The notes below the pieces were generated by a model. That model was not told where the DNA came from and did no database searches. It was given only the letters and a program-made list of their open reading frames with translations. Position numbers and translations under genes: made by a program. From the NCBI GenBank assembly GCA_026415015.1, contig JAOAHW010000170.1:1-13624 (forward strand): a DNA stretch of 13,624 nt, in the 5' to 3' direction. Below are positions 6,664 through 13,624 of this stretch, in pieces (position 1 is the stretch's first letter; each line of letters opens with the position of its first letter). This stretch comes from Syntrophorhabdaceae bacterium. Lineage in GTDB: Bacteria > Desulfobacterota > Syntrophorhabdia > Syntrophorhabdales > Syntrophorhabdaceae.

Positions 6664-8295
6664 TTAAACGATTGGCTTTATTCTTTTTTCTATGGTCTCA
6701 AGGAGCCTTTCAATCCCCTCTTTTTTAAGGCATGATATGGATACAGCATTATATCTATTTTCTATGTTTTTTATAAAACCCCTGTCTGTCTTATCTATCT
6801 TATTAAAAACAATCAACCTGTCTTTGTTCTGTAGATTAAGGGCTGTTAATGTTTCTTCAACAGCCCTGATCTTTTCCTCAAAATCAGGAGAACTCACATC
6901 TACAAGATGGAGGAGCAGGTCAGCATCCCTTAATTCCTCAAGGGTTGCTATAAATGCCTTAAGTAACACATCAGGTAGATTCTTTATAAAACCCACGGTG
7001 TCTGTAAGTATAATGTTTTTTCTCTCAGGGTATTTTATAGTCCTTGTTGTGGGGTTTAATGTACTGAATGCCATGTCCTGGACCTCAACCCTGCTTTTTG
7101 TGAGAAGATTGAGAAGGGTAGATTTGCCTGAATTAGTATATCCCACTATGGATACCACAGGTATCCCTGATGCCTTTCTTCGCTCCCTCTTCCTGTCCCT
7201 TATCTCCTCTATCTCTCTCAACCTTTTTTCAAGAAATGCAATCTTGTCCCTGATCTTTCTCTTGTCCACCTCAAGTTTTGTCTCACCTGGCCCTCTTGTT
7301 CCAATGCGGCCTGTAATCCTTGAAAAGGCAGTATTGATGCCAGCGAGTCTTGGCAGGATGTATCTTAGCTGCGCCAATTCTACCTGTATCTTTGCCTCGT
7401 TTGTCTTTGCCATCTGGGCAAATATGTCCAGTATAAGCTGATTTCTATCGATAACATTGAGTTCTGTTATAGAGGATATATTGTTTATCTGGCCTGGGGT
7501 GAGCCCCTCGTCAAAGACAAGAATGTCTGCCCCTACCTGCTGACATTTCATTATCACCTCCTCTATCTTACCTTTACCTATAAGATATGTGGGGTGGAGC
7601 TCCTTTGGCCTCTGTATAACTGTATCCAGGACAGCTATGCCTGCTGAATAACAAAGCTCCTTCATCTCTGAGATATGGTCCTCTGGGATTTTTTTTGAAC
7701 CTGGATGGACAACGCATACAAGGACAGCCTTTTCTTTTTCATTGTCCAACATATGGAGCCTGCCCCTCTCCCTTACAAACTCATTTTCAAGCTCTGTGAT
7801 GAATTCAATAAAATCAAGGTCCAGGGATTCTATATCCTGGGGCCCAAGAAATGCCCATGCCTTTTGCCTTTTATCCTCAGGGATAAGATATCCTATATGG
7901 ATTGATCGGGGTACACTACCTTTTATGTCTGTGAGACATCCTATAAGGTCAAGCTGTAATAATGCAAGGTCTGTGAGGTCTTCTTTTGTAAGAAGTTCAT
8001 TGTTCAGGTGAGTATGTATAAATCTTAAGCCCCTGAACCTTGCCCTTCCTACACGCTCTGTAGATAGTTTTGGTATCTCTATCCTGTTTCTATCGCCAAC
8101 TATCACATATTCTATGAGTCCCCTGCGGTTTATGAGTATGCCTACCTGCCTTGAAATCTCCGAAGATATCATTGATATAGTCAGTGCAGCGTCATAGGTG
8201 ATTATCCTGGATGGCTCTATTTTTTTATGGTATAGTTTGAGGAGCCTTCTTTTAATGAGGTGATTCAGGCCAATTGTATTGCCATAGAGTTCTAT
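6664..8295 (-). CDS. hflX: Ribosome-associated GTPase HflX, long form, apparent ATA start
   Basis: HflX binds the 50S subunit and splits or rescues stalled ribosomes in a GTP-dependent way. Numbered from the proposed start at 8295 (543 residues), the core has an HflX glycine-rich segment GTRGPGETKLE near 332-342, a basic coiled-coil linker, G1 GYTNSGKST (385-393), G3 DTVGF (432-436), G4 NKID (498-501) and a G5-like SISCLKK. An extra N-terminal domain of about 180 residues precedes the core, as in long HflX proteins of several anaerobic lineages. The first ATG is at 8172, but the frame stays open upstream to a stop at 8323-8325. That upstream part encodes IELYGNTIGL and further residues that I recognise as the usual start of long HflX. 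No ATG, GTG or TTG exists there; ATA at 8295 has AAGAGG 7 bases upstream. The gene lies 102 bases before the GH13 gene. Confidence 0.9.
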   Translation of the reverse strand: MELYGNTIGLNHLIKRRLLKLYHKKIEPSRIITYDAALTISMISSEISRQVGILINRRGLIEYVIVGDRNRIEIPKLSTERVGRARFRGLRFIHTHLNNELLTKEDLTDLALLQLDLIGCLTDIKGSVPRSIHIGYLIPEDKRQKAWAFLGPQDIESLDLDFIEFITELENEFVRERGRLHMLDNEKEKAVLVCVVHPGSKKIPEDHISEMKELCYSAGIAVLDTVIQRPKELHPTYLIGKGKIEEVIMKCQQVGADILVFDEGLTPGQINNISSITELNVIDRNQLILDIFAQMAKTNEAKIQVELAQLRYILPRLAGINTAFSRITGRIGTRGPGETKLEVDKRKIRDKIAFLEKRLREIEEIRDRKRERRKASGIPVVSIVGYTNSGKSTLLNLLTKSRVEVQDMAFSTLNPTTRTIKYPERKNIILTDTVGFIKNLPDVLLKAFIATLEELRDADLLLHLVDVSSPDFEEKIRAVEETLTALNLQNKDRLIVFNKIDKTDRGFIKNIENRYNAVSISCLKKEGIERLLETIEKRIKPIV

Positions 8296-8302
8296 AGTAT
8301 TG

Positions 8303-8308
8303 CCTCTT
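8303..8308 (-). promoter_or_regulatory. Ribosome binding site pointing to an ATA start for hflX
   Basis: AAGAGG on the minus strand lies 7 bases upstream of the ATA codon at 8295-8293, an ideal distance. The only other in-frame ATA (8310-8308) overlaps this element, and no ATG, GTG or TTG is present between the upstream stop and 8172. Confidence 0.55.
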
Positions 8309-8335
8309 ATATAGGAGTCTTTTTAATTAAGATTT

Positions 8336-8364
8336 ATTATAAAAACTTTGCAATGCTTTGTAAA
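8336..8364 (-). promoter_or_regulatory. Sigma70-type promoter of hflX
   Basis: On the minus strand, TTTACA (8359-8364) is followed after exactly 17 bases by a consensus TATAAT (8336-8341). The predicted start is near 8329. This leaves a 34-base leader to the proposed ATA start, compared with about 157 bases to the first ATG. Confidence 0.7.
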
Positions 8365-8373
8365 GGTTATGAT
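8347..8373 (+). promoter_or_regulatory. Weak candidate promoter for the unknown gene at 8397
   Basis: TTTGCA (8347-8352), a 15-base spacer and TATGAT (8368-8373) would start transcription near 8380. The match is poor. It overlaps the hflX promoter on the opposite strand. Confidence 0.25.
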
Positions 8374-8381
8374 TTTATTAT

Positions 8382-8390
8382 AAAGGAGGG
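8382..8390 (+). promoter_or_regulatory. Strong Shine-Dalgarno of the unknown gene at 8397
   Basis: AAAGGAGGG lies 6 bases before the ATG at 8397. It is the strongest ribosome binding site in the window and fixes the start of the gene. Confidence 0.85.
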
Positions 8391-8396
8391 TTCGTT

Positions 8397-9419
8397 ATGT
8401 ATAATGATGAACCAACATTAGAGGAATGGGAAAGACTATATAAATATGCGTCTATGTTCAAGGAGTTTGCACCCTGGAGGTGGATGGATGATAGTATGCT
8501 CTTTGGCGTCCAGAACCCTCAAAACAAAGAGATAGGCTATTGTTGTGTCATGGGTAACCTTGGTGAGGTCTTTGGTGTGGTAGTGTATCTTGGAAATGAA
8601 GGACTTGATTTTTTTGAAAGGTTACAGTCAGAGGAGATTCTACCAGATAATCCAGAGGTTATGTTTATGCAGAGGTGCCTCTCACTGACATTTGATGACA
8701 GGGAATATCTGGACAAACGAGACATGGACATAATAAAGAGATTGGGCCTTAAATTTAGGGGGAGACAGTCTTGGCCTCTTTTTAGAAATTATCTACCAGG
8801 ATATGTCCCATGGTTTCTAACAGGCAGTGAGGTCAGATATCTTACCCTTGTCCTTCCCCATGTTATGAGAATGGGTGAGATATTAAGGGAAGATCCTAAC
8901 TATCTTGAAAGTAGAAGGGGAAAGGGATACCTTGTCATGGTACCAAAAGAAAAAGATGGGGGTTTAAAATGGTCAGAGAGATGGATAATGCCAGAAAAGA
9001 CCCAAATGGAAAAGATAGAGGCCCCAATAAATGAGATAAGCCTTAAGAAAATAAAAAATAAGGCAAAAAAACAACCTCACACATGGGAAGTAGATTTTTT
9101 CTATGTCCCTATAATTATCAAGGAAGGAGACCGTCCATATTTTCCCTATTTGGCTTTATATGTAGAAAAAGAATCAGGCCAGATTATAAACTTTGTCATG
9201 GTAAAACATGATAATTTTGTTCAAGAATTTTCAGATAACCTGTTTAAATTATTTGACAAAATAAATATCATCCCCCAGGCTATTGAAGTGCACCAGGATG
9301 CTGTCTATGACTTTTTAAATCCCATAACAGACAGATTGGATATAGACCTTAAGAAAACAAAGAGTTTAAAATCCTTGAATATGGCAAAAAAAGGATTGAT
9401 AAACTATCTAAACGAATAG
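8397..9419 (+). CDS. Protein of unknown function, DUF7309/DUF6930-like
   Basis: This is a soluble protein of 340 residues with no signal peptide or membrane segment. The start is secure because of a near-consensus ribosome binding site. The N-terminal half carries APWRWMDDSMLFGV (25-38), then IGYCCVMGNLGEVFG (46-60) and VYLGNEGL (63-70). From memory this resembles the DUF7309 domain. After a lysine-rich stretch near 215-228, a second domain beginning HTWEVDFFYVPI and including FPYLALYVE resembles DUF6930, which usually follows it. I cannot name a function and see no catalytic motif: neither a metal-ligand cluster nor a nucleotide loop. The gene stands alone on its strand. Its stop TAG (9417-9419) lies one base from the rlmN stop, so the two transcripts probably overlap antisense at their 3' ends. 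Confidence 0.85.
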   Translation: MYNDEPTLEEWERLYKYASMFKEFAPWRWMDDSMLFGVQNPQNKEIGYCCVMGNLGEVFGVVVYLGNEGLDFFERLQSEEILPDNPEVMFMQRCLSLTFDDREYLDKRDMDIIKRLGLKFRGRQSWPLFRNYLPGYVPWFLTGSEVRYLTLVLPHVMRMGEILREDPNYLESRRGKGYLVMVPKEKDGGLKWSERWIMPEKTQMEKIEAPINEISLKKIKNKAKKQPHTWEVDFFYVPIIIKEGDRPYFPYLALYVEKESGQIINFVMVKHDNFVQEFSDNLFKLFDKINIIPQAIEVHQDAVYDFLNPITDRLDIDLKKTKSLKSLNMAKKGLINYLNE

Positions 9420-9420
9420 G

Positions 9421-10479
9421 TTATGATGCCTTTGTTTTTTTAGACACAAGATACGCCATACCTAACTGACCACAGGCTGCATTCACATCTGGTCCCCTCG
9501 AGTTTCTCACAATGGCTGTCATGTATTTATCTATAAGATAGGCATGGAACTGGTCTACAGTCTTGTTATCAGGCGTCTTGAATTGAGAATAAGGTGATTC
9601 ATTAAATGGTATAAGGTTAATCTTACATCTTACACCCTTTAATAGCTCATAAAGCATCTTTGCGTCTTCAAGGGAATCATTGAAACCCTTCAATAGGACA
9701 TACTCAAATGTTATACGCTCTCTTTGGCTTCCTTTATAGTGCCTTGCAAAATCCATGATGTCCCTTATGGGATACATGCGGTTTATGGGCATGATCTCTG
9801 TCCTTTTTTGTTCATCAGCAGCATTAAGTGATATGGCAATGCCTGCTGTTCCTGGTTGAAGCCTCTTTAAACCCCCAAGGAGGCCTACTGTAGAGACTGT
9901 TATCCTTCTTTTTGAAAAGTCGAGGCCAAGGGGCTCTTTCATGATCTCTATTGCCCTCATCACATTTTCAAAATTATCCAGGGGCTCGCCCATACCCATA
10001 AAGACTATATTGGTTATCTTCTCCCATGGACTTTCCGGAGATCCATTGAGGAATTTTTTTGCACCAATTATCTGTTCTACTATCTCATGGGTCTCAAGGT
10101 TCCTTATAAAACCTATCTTTCCGGTTACACAGAAGCTACAGGCCATCCTGCAGCCAATCTGACTGGATACACATAGGGTAAGCCTCTGCTTCTCTGGTAT
10201 CAGGACACTCTCTATAATGTTTCCATCTTTTGTGTGAAAGGAGAGTTTGATTGACCCATCTACAGATGCAATGGATTCAAATAGGTTTATGGTCTCCATG
10301 TCAAACATATCACTGAATAAGACCCTCAGGCTCTTGGGGATATTGTCCATCATGGAGAAATCATATATCCCTTTATTGTAGACCCATCTGTAGAGCTGTC
10401 TTGCCCTGTATTTTTCTTTGCCTGTCCCGGCTATGACATCTTCAAGTTCTTTAAGGGTTAATCCAAAAAAACAAAACAT
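9421..10479 (-). CDS. rlmN: Dual-specificity 23S rRNA (adenine-2503-C2) / tRNA (adenine-37-C2) methyltransferase RlmN
   Basis: This radical SAM enzyme makes 2-methyladenosine at 23S rRNA position 2503 and in some tRNAs. From the ATG at 10479 it has 352 residues, the normal size. The cluster motif CRMACSFC gives C110, C114 and C117 for the [4Fe-4S] cluster. LCVSSQ holds C103, matching E. coli C118. NAACGQ near the C terminus holds C336, matching the methylated C355. The SAM-binding GMGEPL is at 162-167. These features set it apart from most radical SAM proteins and show a complete active site. The frame extends upstream to TTG 10518 or GTG 10515. I chose the ATG because the LTLKEL domain follows directly and no good ribosome site favours the other starts; none is strong for the ATG either. 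The Cfr resistance paralogue is possible in principle but less likely. Confidence 0.94.
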   Translation of the reverse strand: MFCFFGLTLKELEDVIAGTGKEKYRARQLYRWVYNKGIYDFSMMDNIPKSLRVLFSDMFDMETINLFESIASVDGSIKLSFHTKDGNIIESVLIPEKQRLTLCVSSQIGCRMACSFCVTGKIGFIRNLETHEIVEQIIGAKKFLNGSPESPWEKITNIVFMGMGEPLDNFENVMRAIEIMKEPLGLDFSKRRITVSTVGLLGGLKRLQPGTAGIAISLNAADEQKRTEIMPINRMYPIRDIMDFARHYKGSQRERITFEYVLLKGFNDSLEDAKMLYELLKGVRCKINLIPFNESPYSQFKTPDNKTVDQFHAYLIDKYMTAIVRNSRGPDVNAACGQLGMAYLVSKKTKAS

Positions 10480-10568
10480 AATAGAATCCAGTTCATTTAT
10501 TTGATTTTCAAACACCAAATTTGCTCTGAATCTTCAATGATTCCATTATTTATTCCAAACTAAGTTAC

Positions 10569-10577
10569 AGTATAACA
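10569..10577 (-). promoter_or_regulatory. Candidate extended -10 promoter of rlmN
   Basis: On the minus strand, TGT directly precedes TATACT (-10 at 10569-10574), forming an extended -10. The -35 region is poor (TTTTCT at 17 bases), as is common with extended -10 promoters. The start would be near 10562, leaving about 83 bases to the ATG at 10479. Confidence 0.45.
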
Positions 10578-10635
10578 TCTTCAATAATTTCAGAAAAGTA
10601 TTAAAATTTATTCAAGACCTTTACTACCATTATCC

Positions 10636-10664
10636 TTGACAGGTTTTTTGCTGTTTGCTATATG
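10636..10664 (+). promoter_or_regulatory. Sigma70-type promoter of the V/A-type ATPase operon
   Basis: A consensus TTGACA (10636-10641), a 17-base spacer and TATATG (10659-10664) preceded by TGC (extended -10) form the best promoter in the window. Transcription should begin near 10671, leaving a 5' leader of about 72 bases before the first ATPase gene. GTACC and GGTAC in that leader make only a short 5-base inverted repeat. Confidence 0.7.
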
Positions 10665-10742
10665 ATAAAGAACCTAGTACCGTATAGCTGGTGAATATAT
10701 CAGGTACAATTTTTAAAATAGAGACAATACAATGGAGGTCTA

Positions 10743-11054
10743 ATGTCATCACTTATAGATGATGTCTTGAGTGTAGAAAAACAGGCTGATTCGATTATTG
10801 AGGGGGCACGAAAAGAGGCAAGGCAAATAGAGAAAAACTGCGAAGAAGAGATAGAGGCATACCGCAGGCACAAGACCATAGAGTTAGATAACATGATAGT
10901 AGACTTTCAAAAAAAGGCAGAGGAAGAATATATATCCACCCTTTCACGCTATGAAAATGAGCTCAAAGAATCAATAAATCAGATAGAAGGCATCTCTGAA
11001 CAGGTTATCTCTCAGCAAATAGAGCAGATCCTTGAAAGACTGTATAGAATATAA
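10743..11054 (+). CDS. ntpF: V/A-type ATPase peripheral-stalk subunit (G/NtpF/AhaH-like)
   Basis: This small hydrophilic protein of 103 residues is almost wholly alpha-helical and coiled coil, rich in Glu, Lys, Arg and Gln. It opens with SLIDDVLSVEKQADSIIEGA, the pattern of the stalk subunit called G, F or H in different V/A-ATPases. This subunit pairs with subunit E to form the peripheral stalk that holds the catalytic head against the membrane subunit I. GGAGG at 10734-10738 sits 4 bases before the ATG. The gene is first after the strong promoter at 10636 and is followed after 9 bases by subunit I. This order (stalk subunit, I, K) is the usual one in bacterial V-type operons such as E. hirae ntpFIK. 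Sequence identity in this family is low, so the call rests on length, composition and position. Confidence 0.85.
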   Translation: MSSLIDDVLSVEKQADSIIEGARKEARQIEKNCEEEIEAYRRHKTIELDNMIVDFQKKAEEEYISTLSRYENELKESINQIEGISEQVISQQIEQILERLYRI

Positions 11055-11063
11055 GGTCATCCT

Positions 11064-13127
11064 ATGGCTATAGAGCCTTTAAAGAAGGTAACGATTGTAA
11101 GCACAAAACAGGCAAACAGGCGGCTTATTAAATCAATCAATAAGCTCGGGGTCATGGAGATCATAGATATACAGGACATCCAGAGAGAGGGTCTATCTTT
11201 TAAAAACTACAAGACAAATACATCAGAGGCAGACACCAATATCAATAAGATAGATTTTATCCTGAACCTTGTGAATATCTTTGCCCCTGAACAGGATAGT
11301 TTCATAAAGAGCCTTACACCCCTTCCCATAGTGACAACTGAAACTGAGGTCGACAGGGCACTGAAGGAATACAACCTTGATAAAAACTATCGTTATGCTG
11401 TGGAGCTTGATGAGATATACAGGAGTTCTGAAAGGATAATAGCAGAGATTGAAAACGAGATTGAGGAACTTAAGCCTGTTATGGATATCCCTGTAGATCT
11501 TGAAGAGTTTTATTCAACGAAATGGGTCTCTATGAAGATAGGCTATGTCCCTGTGAAAAATATCCTCATAATAGACGAAAAAGAAGAGCCATGGACAGAT
11601 GCAGCATGGGAGGAACTCCCTGAGGCCAACAACACAAAAGAGACAATGAGAAAGAAAGACGATGCGAAGATAAGGATGGTCTTTGCATTCTTCAAGAGAG
11701 ATGGGGAGGCTATAAAAAAGGCCCTCGAAGAAATAGGTTTTGAGGAGATACAGTTACCTAAGAGAAAGGAAAAGATAAAAGAGCGTATACTCGAGCTTGA
11801 GGCTGACCTTGGGCAATACAGGGAAAAGATAGCTCAAGTAGCAGATAAGGTAAGAGAACTATCTCAAGGACAGAGAGAGGGAGAGGGCAGAAGACCTCTT
11901 ATGATACTTAAGGCATACTGGACAAACATAAGAAACAGACAACTAGCAGCCATGAAGGGCGTTGAGGGCAAGTGGGTCTATATAATAAGTGGTTATATTA
12001 AAGCCAAAGATATAGGCACCTTTACTGCTATGATGGAAAGGGAATTCCCTGAATCTGTGGTAACAATAGAAGATCCATCCCCTGAAGAGGATGTGCCTGT
12101 GAGTATCTCTGTTCCATATCTTTTGAGACCTATACAACTTTTAACAGAGATGTTTGGTCTACCACAATACAGGAGTTTTGACCCAACGCCATTCATGCAG
12201 GTTAATTTTTATATGTTTTTCGGGATATGTTTCAGTGATGTCTGCTATGGTATAATGCTTGCTATTCTTGGTGCATATCTAAATAGTAAGACAAAGATAT
12301 ACAGGGGTGTGAATAATCTCGCCCGAATCCTTTTATACGGTGGTATAAGTAGCATTATATTTGGTGCCCTCACAGGTTCATGGTTTGGTGACCTTTATAA
12401 GCCTGAATATCTCGGGGAAGGAAATATCCTCTTCACCCTACAGCAGAAATTTGTTTTGATTGACCCTATGGGGAAGACTATTATTGCATTAATAATAGCA
12501 TTGGGCCTTGGTGTTTTGAATCAATTCTTCGGGATTACCCTTAAGATGTATAGCGCATATCAGAAAAGGGATTATATGGGGATATTCTCTGATGGTCTAT
12601 GCTGGATTGTAACCCTTACTGGGCTTCTACTGATGGCAGGGAAGGTCTTTGCAGATATACCCTCTTCGATATTCAATACAGGTATAGCCCTTTTTGTTGC
12701 CGGCTCTCTTGGGCTTATATTTACCCAGGGCAGGGAGATAAAGAGCATACCTGGTAGGATTGCCGGGGGTGTGGTAAGCCTATACGGGATTATAGGTAGC
12801 TATGGGATTACATCGTTTATAGGTGATACCCTTTCTTATTGCCGTTTGCTTGCCCTTGGCCTTACCACATCCATTGTTGCTATGGCCTTTAATCTCATGG
12901 CAGGTATGCTAAAAGACATCCCTTATATAGGATTTATTCTGTTTATTTTAGTCCTTGCCATAGGCCATATCTTTAATTTCCTCATCAGTGCCCTCGGTGC
13001 CTTTGTCCATTCCATGAGGCTAATCTTTGTAGAGTTTTTTGGCAGGTTTTATGAAGGGGGGACAAGGCCCTTTCAGCCCCTTGGTTTTGATACGAACATG
13101 TGTGTGATAAAAAAGGTAGGAGAATAA
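11064..13127 (+). CDS. ntpI: V/A-type ATPase membrane subunit I (a-type)
   Basis: This is the 687-residue stator subunit that forms the ion half-channels against the c-ring. Residues 1 to about 340 are cytosolic, with two alpha/beta parts joined by coiled coils (near 115-140 and 235-270). SFDPTPFMQVNFYMFFG (about 371-387) then leads into the membrane half, with 7-8 predicted helices. The essential arginine is R594 in SYCRLLALGL, which faces the proteolipid carboxylate during ion transfer. The late segment FLISALGAFVHSMRLIFVEF is also typical of the family. The length is normal and I see no break. The stop TAA (13125-13127) overlaps an ATG that opens a six-codon mini-ORF. The gene depends on the promoter before the stalk subunit and lies directly upstream of its functional partner, subunit K. 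Confidence 0.95.
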   Translation: MAIEPLKKVTIVSTKQANRRLIKSINKLGVMEIIDIQDIQREGLSFKNYKTNTSEADTNINKIDFILNLVNIFAPEQDSFIKSLTPLPIVTTETEVDRALKEYNLDKNYRYAVELDEIYRSSERIIAEIENEIEELKPVMDIPVDLEEFYSTKWVSMKIGYVPVKNILIIDEKEEPWTDAAWEELPEANNTKETMRKKDDAKIRMVFAFFKRDGEAIKKALEEIGFEEIQLPKRKEKIKERILELEADLGQYREKIAQVADKVRELSQGQREGEGRRPLMILKAYWTNIRNRQLAAMKGVEGKWVYIISGYIKAKDIGTFTAMMEREFPESVVTIEDPSPEEDVPVSISVPYLLRPIQLLTEMFGLPQYRSFDPTPFMQVNFYMFFGICFSDVCYGIMLAILGAYLNSKTKIYRGVNNLARILLYGGISSIIFGALTGSWFGDLYKPEYLGEGNILFTLQQKFVLIDPMGKTIIALIIALGLGVLNQFFGITLKMYSAYQKRDYMGIFSDGLCWIVTLTGLLLMAGKVFADIPSSIFNTGIALFVAGSLGLIFTQGREIKSIPGRIAGGVVSLYGIIGSYGITSFIGDTLSYCRLLALGLTTSIVAMAFNLMAGMLKDIPYIGFILFILVLAIGHIFNFLISALGAFVHSMRLIFVEFFGRFYEGGTRPFQPLGFDTNMCVIKKVGE

Positions 13128-13147
13128 TGTTTTTTAAAAAAAAATGA
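13127..13147 (+). other. Six-codon mini-ORF between subunits I and K
   Basis: The sequence TAATG overlaps the subunit I stop with an ATG at 13127. The frame reads Met-Phe-Phe-Lys-Lys-Lys and stops at TGA (13145-13147). GGAG at 13119-13122 lies 4 bases upstream. It consists of T6 followed by A9. Translation is unproven and the coincidence could be trivial. Confidence 0.3.
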
Positions 13148-13152
13148 AATAT

Positions 13153-13157
13153 GGAGG
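13153..13157 (+). promoter_or_regulatory. Shine-Dalgarno of the proteolipid gene
   Basis: GGAGG lies 7 bases before the ATG at 13165. It gives strong independent initiation, as suits a subunit needed in many copies per enzyme. Confidence 0.8.
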
Positions 13158-13164
13158 ATAGAAG

Positions 13165-13624
13165 ATGTTACCTGAATGGATTGAACTGGGGAGAGGTCTT
13201 TGCTACGGTGGTGCTGGGCTGGCCTTTGGCCTGGCAGGTGCGGGTTCAGCATGGGGTATATCCATAGCTGTTCATCAGTGTGCAGGCGTTCTCCGTGAAA
13301 AGCCCGAACTCTTTGGCAGGATGCTTGTCATGATTGCCCTTCCTGGGACACAGGGGTTCTACGGTTTTATTGCTGCCATACTCATTATGACACAGACAGG
13401 ACTAATAGGAGGGTCAGCTATAAAGATTACCCTTGGTACAGGTCTTGCCATGTTTTTTGTAGGTCTTGGATGTGGCATTGCCCAGCTTATCTCTGCAATC
13501 AAGCAGGGCGAGGCCTCTGCAGCAGGTATATCCCTTATAGCAAGGAGGCCTGAGGCAGCAGGCAGGGCTATACTATTCCCTGCCTTTGTTGAGACCTATG
13601 CAGTTGTAGGGCTTCTGGCAACAG
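13165..13624 (+). CDS. ntpK: V/A-type ATPase proteolipid subunit K (c-type), 3' end outside window
   Basis: This is the rotor-ring subunit; 153 residues are visible before the edge, close to the full length of about 156-165. It is a double hairpin of four membrane helices: glycine-rich helices at about 11-37 and 93-113, and outer ones at about 52-76 and 135-153. Only the fourth helix has the ion-carrying carboxylate, E143 in FVETYA. LPGTQG (59-64) and GIAQ (104-107) supply the remaining residues of the E. hirae NtpK sodium site: L59, T62, Q63 and Q107, together with E143. Na+ coupling is therefore predicted, although binding itself is not shown by sequence. One carboxylate per four helices halves the number of ions per turn relative to single-hairpin c-rings. 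It partners R594 of subunit I. The remaining subunits (E, C, F, A, B, D) should follow to the right. Confidence 0.95.
   Translation, partial: MLPEWIELGRGLCYGGAGLAFGLAGAGSAWGISIAVHQCAGVLREKPELFGRMLVMIALPGTQGFYGFIAAILIMTQTGLIGGSAIKITLGTGLAMFFVGLGCGIAQLISAIKQGEASAAGISLIARRPEAAGRAILFPAFVETYAVVGLLAT

Noticed and set aside
6692..7441. Open frame of 249 codons on the + strand inside hflX
   Set aside because: It lies wholly antisense to the conserved HflX GTPase, is rich in Ser, Leu and Phe as expected from reversed codons, and has no recognisable domain.
10480..10518. TTG (10518) or GTG (10515) as the rlmN start
   Set aside because: They add a short leader with no clear family similarity and have no good ribosome site; not excluded by sequence alone.
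10519..10742. Riboswitch, small RNA or small gene in the rlmN-ATPase gap
   Set aside because: Apart from the two divergent promoters and the ATPase ribosome site I see only AT-rich sequence, with no convincing structure or ORF.
13130..13144. T6A9 run as a terminator between subunits I and K
   Set aside because: It is an A/T-only palindrome without a GC stem, and a terminator inside the ATPase operon would make no sense.

Overview
The window reads as ordinary chromosome from a bacterium of low-to-moderate GC, rich in ATA (Ile) and AGG (Arg) codons. The gene set is a long-form HflX with an extra N-terminal domain, a bacterial V/A-type ATPase operon, a eukaryotic-type hexokinase and a very large cytosolic GH13 enzyme. 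This would fit an anaerobic Nitrospirota- or Desulfobacterota-like lineage, but that placement is an impression from gene content and not a computed result. I see no rRNA, tRNA, CRISPR array, insertion sequence or phage gene, and no gene-free stretch longer than about 265 bases.

Left part (1-3137, all + strand): the C-terminal half of the Hsp90 chaperone HtpG enters from the left edge. It is followed closely by a SAM-methyltransferase fold carrying an N-terminal signal or anchor segment, then by a hexokinase of the eukaryotic type with what looks like its own promoter. Convergent to the hexokinase lies a roughly 1130-residue GH13 glucan-active protein (3160-6561, -). Behind it is hflX (6664 to about 8295, -). 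The GH13 gene has its own promoter candidate, whose -35 box sits inside a perfect inverted repeat. Hexokinase plus cytosolic GH13 suggests handling of stored or imported glucan, with released glucose trapped as glucose 6-phosphate (inference).

Middle (8397-10479): a protein of unknown function resembling the DUF7309/DUF6930 type (+) meets rlmN, the 23S rRNA/tRNA m2A methyltransferase gene, tail to tail (-) with a single base between the stop codons.

Right part (10636-13624, +): a strong sigma70-type promoter drives the start of a V/A-type ATPase operon: a peripheral-stalk coiled-coil subunit, the membrane a-type subunit I, and the c-type proteolipid K, which is cut by the window edge. The proteolipid shows every residue of the Enterococcus hirae NtpK Na+ site, so a sodium-coupled rotary enzyme is predicted.

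The points most worth a second look are: (1) hflX seems to begin at an ATA codon, with a well-placed ribosome binding site and promoter, 41 codons upstream of its first ATG; (2) an operator-like inverted repeat on the GH13 promoter, plus a hairpin that encloses the GH13 start codon; (3) a Pro-Asp in place of His-Asp in GH13 region IV; (4) a methyltransferase that appears to be exported; (5) the Na+ signature of the proteolipid; (6) a six-codon mini-ORF overlapping the stop of subunit I. I did not find a convincing wholly new multi-gene system.
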